In this document: in pieces, positions 34,416-38,528 of the stretch
Position numbering within the stretch: position 1 is the first letter of the stretch
Layout of the letters: each line of letters begins with the position of its first letter
NCBI GenBank assembly: GCA_902780305.1
Contig: CACZFB010000027.1
Location: 1 to 38,528 of the forward strand
Length of the DNA stretch: 38,528 bases
Direction of reading: 5' to 3'
Origin: an uncultured Coriobacteriaceae bacterium
GTDB taxonomy: Bacteria; Actinomycetota; Coriobacteriia; Coriobacteriales; Atopobiaceae
The notes under the pieces: generated by a model
The model's database searches: none
What the model was told of the DNA's origin: nothing
Seen by the model: the letters and a program-made list of their open reading frames with translations, nothing else
Made by a program: the position numbers and the translations under genes

Positions 34416-36833
34416 ATGGAGAACCGCGAGCACTTTGGCGCCCTTACCGAGCGCATGCAGGCCTTCCGCGAGGAGGTGCTGGACGAGAGGCCCTTCGTCG
34501 ACGCCGAGCGCGCCGTTTTGTGCACCGAGTCCTACCGGCAGACGCTCGATCAGCCGCCCGTGATGCGCCGCGCCCTCAGCTTTGCCCACATCCTCGACAA
34601 CATGACCATCTACATCGAGGACAAGACCCTCATTGCCGGAAACCAGGCCACCAAGAACGGCAACGCTCCCGTGTTCCCCGAGTACACGCTGGGGTTCGTG
34701 CTCGAGGAACTTGACGATTTCGAGAAGCGAGACGGCGACGTGTTCTATGTGACCGATGCCGACAAGCAGGCCATCCGTGACATCGCGCCCTTCTGGGAGG
34801 GCAACACCCTGCGCGACCACGGCCTGGCGATGCTGCCTGACGCGGTGGCCCCCTTTATGGAGACCGGCGTCTTCGGCATGGAGGGCAAGCTCAACGCGGG
34901 CGACGCGCACCTCGCCATCAACCACGCGCGCCTGCTGCGCGAGGGCCTGCGCGGCTACGAGGATCGCACCCGTGCCGCCATGGACGGGCTCGACCTCACC
35001 GATCCCGAGGCGGTGAACAAGTACGCGTTCTACAAGGCCGTGCTCGTGGTCATCGGCGCCGTGCGCCGCTGGGCCGGCCGCTACGCCGAGCTGGCCGCAA
35101 GCCAGGCTGCCACGTGTGACGACCCCGCCCGTAAGGCTGAGCTCGAGCGAATCGCCGCTGCCTGCGCACGCGTGCCCTACGAGCCCGCGCAGACCTTCTT
35201 TGAGGCGGTCCAGGTGGCATGGTTCTCCCAGGTGCTGCTGCAGATCGAGTCCAACGGCCACTCGCTCAGCTTCGGCCGCTTCGATCAATACATGTATCCG
35301 TACTACAAGGTCGATCTCGAGGCGGGCCGCATCACCGAGGAGGAGGCCATGGAGCTTCTTACCAACCTCTGGATCAAGACCCTCACGGTGCAGAAGATCC
35401 GCAGCCAGGCCCACACCTACTCGAGCGCCGGTAGCCCCATGTACCAAAACGTCACCATCGGCGGCCAGACGCCCGACACGCACGAGGACGCCGTCAACCC
35501 CATGAGCTGGCTTGTGCTGCGCTCCGTCGCCCAGACCCGCCTCACCCAGCCCAACCTCACCGTGCGCTACCACGCGGGGCTCGACAAGGCCTTCTTTGCC
35601 GAGTGTGTCGAGGTCATGCGCCTGGGTTTTGGCATGCCCGCGCTCAACAACGACGAGATCATCATCCCCAGCTTCATCGCCTGGGGCGTGGACGAGTACG
35701 ACGCCTACAACTACTCCGCCATCGGCTGCGTGGAGACGGCCGTGCCTGGCCGCTGGGGCTACCGCTGCACGGGCATGAGCTACATCAACTTCCCGCGCCT
35801 GCTCCTATGCGCCATGAACGGTGGTGTGGACCTCACCTCCGGCAAGCGCTTCGTTGAGGGCCACGGGACCTTCCTCGAGTGGGAGACCTTCGACGAGCTC
35901 ATGGCGGCCTGGGACGCCAGCCTGCGCGAGATGACCAAGTGGTCCGCCGTGGTGGAGAACGCCATCGACAAGGCCTCCGAGCGAGAGGTGCCCGATGTGC
36001 TGTGCTCAGCGCTCACCGACGACTGCATCGCCCGCGGCAAGACCATCAAGGAGGGCGGCGCTGTCTACGACTTCATCAGCGGGCTGCAGGTGGGCATCGC
36101 CAACATGGCCGACAGCCTGGCCGCCATCAAGAAGCTCGTCTACGAAGAGAAGAAGATCACGCGCGAGCAGCTGTGGGACGCGCTGACCAGCGACTTCGCC
36201 GGCGAAAAGGGCGCCCGCATACAGCAGATGCTGGTTGACGACGCGCCCAAGTACGGCAACGACGACGACTACGTGGACCAGCTGGCCGTCGACTGCTATG
36301 CGCCTTACATCGACGAGGTCGCCAAGTACCCGAGCACGCGCTACGGTCGCGGCCCCATCGGCGGTATCCGCTACGCCGGCACGAGCTCCATCAGCGCCAA
36401 CGTGGGCCAGGGCATGGGCACCATGGCCACCCCCGACGGCCGCCACGCGCACGAGCCGCTGGCCGAGGGCTGCAGCCCTGCGCACAACGCCGACAAGCAG
36501 GGTCCGACGGCCGTCTTCAAGACCGTCTCGAAGCTGCCTACCAACAAGATTACGGGTGGCGTGCTGCTCAACCAGAAGGTGACGCCGACGATGCTGGCCA
36601 GCGAGCAGAACAAGGTGAAGTTGCAGATGATGCTGCGCACGTTCTTCAACCGCCTGCACGGCTACCACGTGCAGTTCAACGTGGTCGACCGCGCCACGCT
36701 GCTCGACGCGCAGGCGCACCCGGAGCGCCATAAGGACCTCATTGTGCGCGTGGCCGGGTACAGCGCGTTCTTCAATGTACTCTCCAAGGCGACGCAGGAT
36801 GATATCATTGACCGTACTGAGCAGGTGCTTTAG
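34416..36833 (+). CDS. Glycyl-radical dehydratase/C-O lyase, YbiW/PflD type
   Basis: 805 residues. The C-terminal radical site is Gly781 in RVAGYSAFF. The thiyl Cys438 lies in IGCVETAVPG with Glu440 two residues on, the Cys-x-Glu arrangement of dehydratases; true pyruvate formate-lyase has two adjacent cysteines. SNGHSLSFGRFDQ (His282, Ser283) matches the glycerol-dehydratase substrate region. The activase is nearby and an FsaA-like aldolase follows, as in E. coli ybiW-ybiY-fsaA, where YbiW and PflD open 1,5-anhydroglucitol and 1,5-anhydromannitol 6-phosphate to 1-deoxyfructose 6-phosphate. That substrate is inferred from context; glycerol or propanediol dehydratase remain possible. The ATG at 34416 follows AAGGAG. 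Confidence 0.88.
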   Translation: MENREHFGALTERMQAFREEVLDERPFVDAERAVLCTESYRQTLDQPPVMRRALSFAHILDNMTIYIEDKTLIAGNQATKNGNAPVFPEYTLGFVLEELDDFEKRDGDVFYVTDADKQAIRDIAPFWEGNTLRDHGLAMLPDAVAPFMETGVFGMEGKLNAGDAHLAINHARLLREGLRGYEDRTRAAMDGLDLTDPEAVNKYAFYKAVLVVIGAVRRWAGRYAELAASQAATCDDPARKAELERIAAACARVPYEPAQTFFEAVQVAWFSQVLLQIESNGHSLSFGRFDQYMYPYYKVDLEAGRITEEEAMELLTNLWIKTLTVQKIRSQAHTYSSAGSPMYQNVTIGGQTPDTHEDAVNPMSWLVLRSVAQTRLTQPNLTVRYHAGLDKAFFAECVEVMRLGFGMPALNNDEIIIPSFIAWGVDEYDAYNYSAIGCVETAVPGRWGYRCTGMSYINFPRLLLCAMNGGVDLTSGKRFVEGHGTFLEWETFDELMAAWDASLREMTKWSAVVENAIDKASEREVPDVLCSALTDDCIARGKTIKEGGAVYDFISGLQVGIANMADSLAAIKKLVYEEKKITREQLWDALTSDFAGEKGARIQQMLVDDAPKYGNDDDYVDQLAVDCYAPYIDEVAKYPSTRYGRGPIGGIRYAGTSSISANVGQGMGTMATPDGRHAHEPLAEGCSPAHNADKQGPTAVFKTVSKLPTNKITGGVLLNQKVTPTMLASEQNKVKLQMMLRTFFNRLHGYHVQFNVVDRATLLDAQAHPERHKDLIVRVAGYSAFFNVLSKATQDDIIDRTEQVL

Positions 36834-36837
36834 GGGG

Positions 36838-36912
36838 CGTTGGGGCGGCATCTGTCACCAGCTCAAACAGCTGCTGCGCAGAACTCGCTGGATGACAGAC
36901 GCCGCCCCAACG
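36838..36912 (+). terminator. Hairpin after the glycyl-radical enzyme gene
   Basis: CGTTGGGGCGGC (36838-36849) pairs perfectly with 36901-36912; CTGTCA/TGACAG extends the stem after a short bulge, enclosing about 40 bases. No T run follows, so it may be an mRNA-stabilising or attenuating structure between the two genes rather than a full terminator. Confidence 0.5.
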
Positions 36913-36917
36913 AACCC

Positions 36918-37186
36918 GAAGAACGCGCCCGGCCGCGTGCAGGCATTCCACAATCGGGAAAATGTGCGCGCGCTTCGCGCGCCCGATAAGGGGGAGGAAC
37001 TGCGCGCGGAGAATGACCGCCGGACCCTCGGGGAAGAACGCGCCCGGCCGCGTGCAGGCATTCCACAATCGGGGAAATGTGCGCGCGCTTCGCGCGCCCG
37101 ATAAGGGGGAGGAACTGCACGCGGAGAAACGCGCCCGGCCACCACGCCGAAGAACGCGCCCGGCCGCGTGCAGGCATTCCACAATA
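36918..37186. repeat. Tandem 115-116-bp repeats, 2.3 copies
   Basis: The block starting GAAGAACGCGCCCGGCCGCG and running through GCATTCCACAAT occurs at 36918, 37033 and 37149. Units one and two continue with the palindrome GCGCGCGCTTCGCGCGC, then GATAAGGGGGAGGAA; unit three merges into the fsaA leader, which has a diverged version of the same order (GCGCGCGTCTCGCG, then AAAGAAAGGAAATGACC). No gene is seen in this 400-base gap. Confidence 0.85.
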
Positions 37187-37235
37187 CAGAAGATTGGCGC
37201 GCGTCTCGCGTGCCTTGTAAAGAAAGGAAATGACC

Positions 37236-37901
37236 ATGGAGTTCTTTATTGACAGCGCTGACATCGAGGCCATTCGCGAGCTGTGTGACTATCTGCCCAT
37301 CGACGGGGTGACCACCAACCCCACGATCATCACCAAGAGCGGCAAGGAGCCCGAGCAGGTGTTCGCCGAGCTTGCCGAGGTCCTCTCGGAGGACCAGAAG
37401 ATCATCGCGCAGGTGGTGAGCCTCGACTACGAGGGCATCCTGGCCGAGGCCGAGCGCATCGCGCAGGTTCGCGGCGGCAAGAACGTCGTCGTCAAGATTC
37501 CCGTCACCCGCGAGGGCCTGCGTGCCATCCCGGCCGTCAAGGCCAAGTGCATCAGCGTACTGGCCACTGGCATCTACTCGCCCGACCAGGCCTTCTGGGC
37601 CGCCAAGGCCGGCGCCGACTACCTGGCACCCTACGTCAACCGTATGTGCAACTACGGCGACGGCGTGGGTCAGGTGATGGAGCTCGTCGAGACGCTTGCC
37701 GTGTACGGCATGGACGCCAAGGTGTGCGCCGCGAGCTTTAAGAACGTGGATCAGGTGCACCAGCTGCTGGCCGCTGGCGTGCCAGCCATCACCGTGGCAC
37801 CCGACGTTATCCGTGCCATGGTCGCCCATCCCGGCACTGCCATCGCCATGGAGGAGTTTACCGCCAATTGGCAGAAGGCCTACGGGCGTACCACGCTGTA
37901 A
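37236..37901 (+). CDS. Fructose-6-phosphate aldolase-like transaldolase
   Basis: 221 residues, the length of FsaA/FsaB and TalC, much shorter than classical transaldolase. Schiff-base Lys87 lies in VVVKIPVT (Lys85 in E. coli FsaA). DGVTTNPTII, TGIYSPDQAFWAAKAGADY and APYVNR are intact. Could cleave fructose 6-phosphate or 1-deoxyfructose 6-phosphate to glyceraldehyde 3-phosphate plus (di)hydroxyacetone; separating that from transaldolase activity needs biochemistry. The ATG at 37236 is 6 bases after AAGGA; an in-frame ATG at 37230 is closer than ideal. Downstream of the glycyl-radical gene with a repeat-filled leader. Confidence 0.92.
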   Translation: MEFFIDSADIEAIRELCDYLPIDGVTTNPTIITKSGKEPEQVFAELAEVLSEDQKIIAQVVSLDYEGILAEAERIAQVRGGKNVVVKIPVTREGLRAIPAVKAKCISVLATGIYSPDQAFWAAKAGADYLAPYVNRMCNYGDGVGQVMELVETLAVYGMDAKVCAASFKNVDQVHQLLAAGVPAITVAPDVIRAMVAHPGTAIAMEEFTANWQKAYGRTTL

Positions 37902-37951
37902 GGGTATTTACGTCGCAGCATTGCCCGTCAAAGACGATACGCCCCCTTTGA

Positions 37952-37980
37952 TGGACTGACACATTCTGGTCAGATAGAAT
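37952..37980 (+). promoter_or_regulatory. Putative promoter of the YhhX-like gene
   Basis: TGGACT, 17-base spacer, TAGAAT, 32 bases before the ATG. The -10 box is the right arm of an inverted repeat CATTCT/AGAATG (37962-37981), a possible operator. Confidence 0.45.
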
Positions 37981-38012
37981 GAACATAACGTAAATGGATG
38001 AAAGGAGCATTC

Positions 38013-38528
38013 ATGGCAGGCCGCATTCTAAACATTGGCTTCATTGGCAACGGCAAGGGCACCAATCGCTACCACATTCCGTTCAGCCAGGCGCTGCCCG
38101 ACAAGTTCCGTATCAAGACCGTCTATGCGCGGCGATTGGGCGGTCCGTGGCCTGAGCTCCCTGGTGTGGAGTACACCACCGACCTCGACGCCATGCTCGC
38201 AGACCCCGCCATCGACGTTGTGGAAATTAGCACGCCGATTGCCACACACTACGCACTCACCAAGCAGGCGCTCCTTGCCGGCAAGCACGTGGTGTGCGAC
38301 AAGGCGTTTGTGGAGACTGCGGCTCAGGCCGAGGAAATCTTTGCGCTCGCCGCGAGCAAGGGCGTGACGGCACAGTGCTATCAAAACCGTCGGTTCGACT
38401 CCGACTACCTTACCGCACGCAAGGTCGCCGACTCGGGCAAGCTGGGAAAGATCTACGAGATCGTGACCCATTACGACTACTGGCGCGAGTCGTTCTTCCA
38501 GATGGCGCACAACGACGACTACAACTGG
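38013..38528 (+). CDS. Gfo/Idh/MocA-family oxidoreductase, YhhX-like (partial, runs off window)
   Basis: 172 codons visible, about half the gene. Rossmann loop GFIGNGKGTNRYH, then STPIATHY, KHVVCDKAFVETAAQAEEIFALA and the YhhX-typical CYQNRRFDSDYLTARK. The usual EKP reads DKA. E. coli YhhX is of uncertain function. Family members include anhydrofructose reductase, which makes 1,5-anhydromannitol, so its position after FsaA is suggestive, but the sequence is nearer YhhX and the link is only an inference. AAAGGAG precedes the ATG. Confidence 0.9.
   Translation, partial: MAGRILNIGFIGNGKGTNRYHIPFSQALPDKFRIKTVYARRLGGPWPELPGVEYTTDLDAMLADPAIDVVEISTPIATHYALTKQALLAGKHVVCDKAFVETAAQAEEIFALAASKGVTAQCYQNRRFDSDYLTARKVADSGKLGKIYEIVTHYDYWRESFFQMAHNDDYNW

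Noticed and set aside
34416..36833. True pyruvate formate-lyase
   Set aside because: It lacks the adjacent cysteine pair of PflB and has GCVE plus NGHS motifs as in dehydratase-type glycyl-radical enzymes; the activase also has the extra ferredoxin-like insert.
36918..37186. Possible CRISPR array
   Set aside because: Period is 115-116 bp with near-identical whole units, no variable spacers and no cas genes.
36855..37829. Minus-strand open frame with repeated RAREARAHFPDCGMPARG-like units
   Set aside because: It is the reverse reading of the tandem repeats and of fsaA; the repetition comes from DNA repeats, not from a repeat protein.

Overview
The window looks like chromosomal DNA of a GC-rich, strictly fermentative Gram-positive anaerobe. 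My best guess is Coriobacteriia (Actinomycetota), an Olsenella-like gut or oral lineage. This is inferred from composition, codon use and gene content: membrane fumarate reductase, water-forming NADH oxidase, class III fructose-1,6-bisphosphatase, a glycyl-radical enzyme and glycogen synthesis. No rRNA, tRNA, CRISPR array, integrase or recognisable insertion sequence was seen. Most of the window is housekeeping or stress metabolism, packed with several families of intergenic hairpin repeats.

Layout. 1-2.0 kb: most of a glycogen synthase with a long Ala/Lys/Pro tail at its N-terminus. 2.3-5.4 kb: a Gfo/Idh/MocA oxidoreductase, an orphan LarE sulfur transferase, and a bcp-yaaA peroxide-defence pair. 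5.5-9.0 kb: a patatin-like lipase, a regulator fusing HTH, zinc ribbon and a degenerate superoxide-reductase domain, and NADH oxidase. 9.1-11.9 kb: a single-module NRPS (A-PCP-C) that appears broken inside its A domain. 12.1-17.6 kb: two proteins of unclear role, a Rad3/DinG-type helicase with a nuclease domain, DNA glycosylase Tag and MTA/SAH nucleosidase. 17.6-20.3 kb: a 204-bp MITE-like hairpin, a decayed gene and a high-GC AAA-ATPase/nuclease gene. 20.5-24.4 kb: a four-gene unit made of a diguanylate cyclase followed by fumarate reductase C, A and B. 24.6-31.9 kb: HAD phosphatase, DEDDh exonuclease, CutC, MsrB, glutathione peroxidase, DeoR regulator, fructose bisphosphatase and aldo/keto reductase. 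32.1-38.5 kb: a glycyl-radical locus with activase, DUF559-type protein, glycyl-radical dehydratase, fructose-6-phosphate aldolase-like protein and a YhhX-like dehydrogenase that runs off the end.

The last region is the most interesting. The activase/glycyl-radical enzyme/FsaA combination matches the E. coli YbiW-YbiY-FsaA set, which opens 1,5-anhydrohexitol 6-phosphates and cleaves the 1-deoxyfructose 6-phosphate product. Two 117-bp control modules lie in opposite orientation, one upstream of the activase and one upstream of the glycyl-radical enzyme. Each is bounded by inverted copies of CGAAAGTGCGTAAC about 100 bp apart and holds the same internal blocks at the same offsets. The DUF559-type gene lies between them. 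This looks either like a shared looping-operator system or like the inverted ends of an inserted unit, and I do not recognise it.

Secondary points are the regulator with an intact FeCys4-like site but a ruined catalytic iron site, the diguanylate cyclase cotranscribed with fumarate reductase, a FrdA lacking the covalent-flavin histidine, and terminators whose first three bases are the stop codon of the upstream gene.
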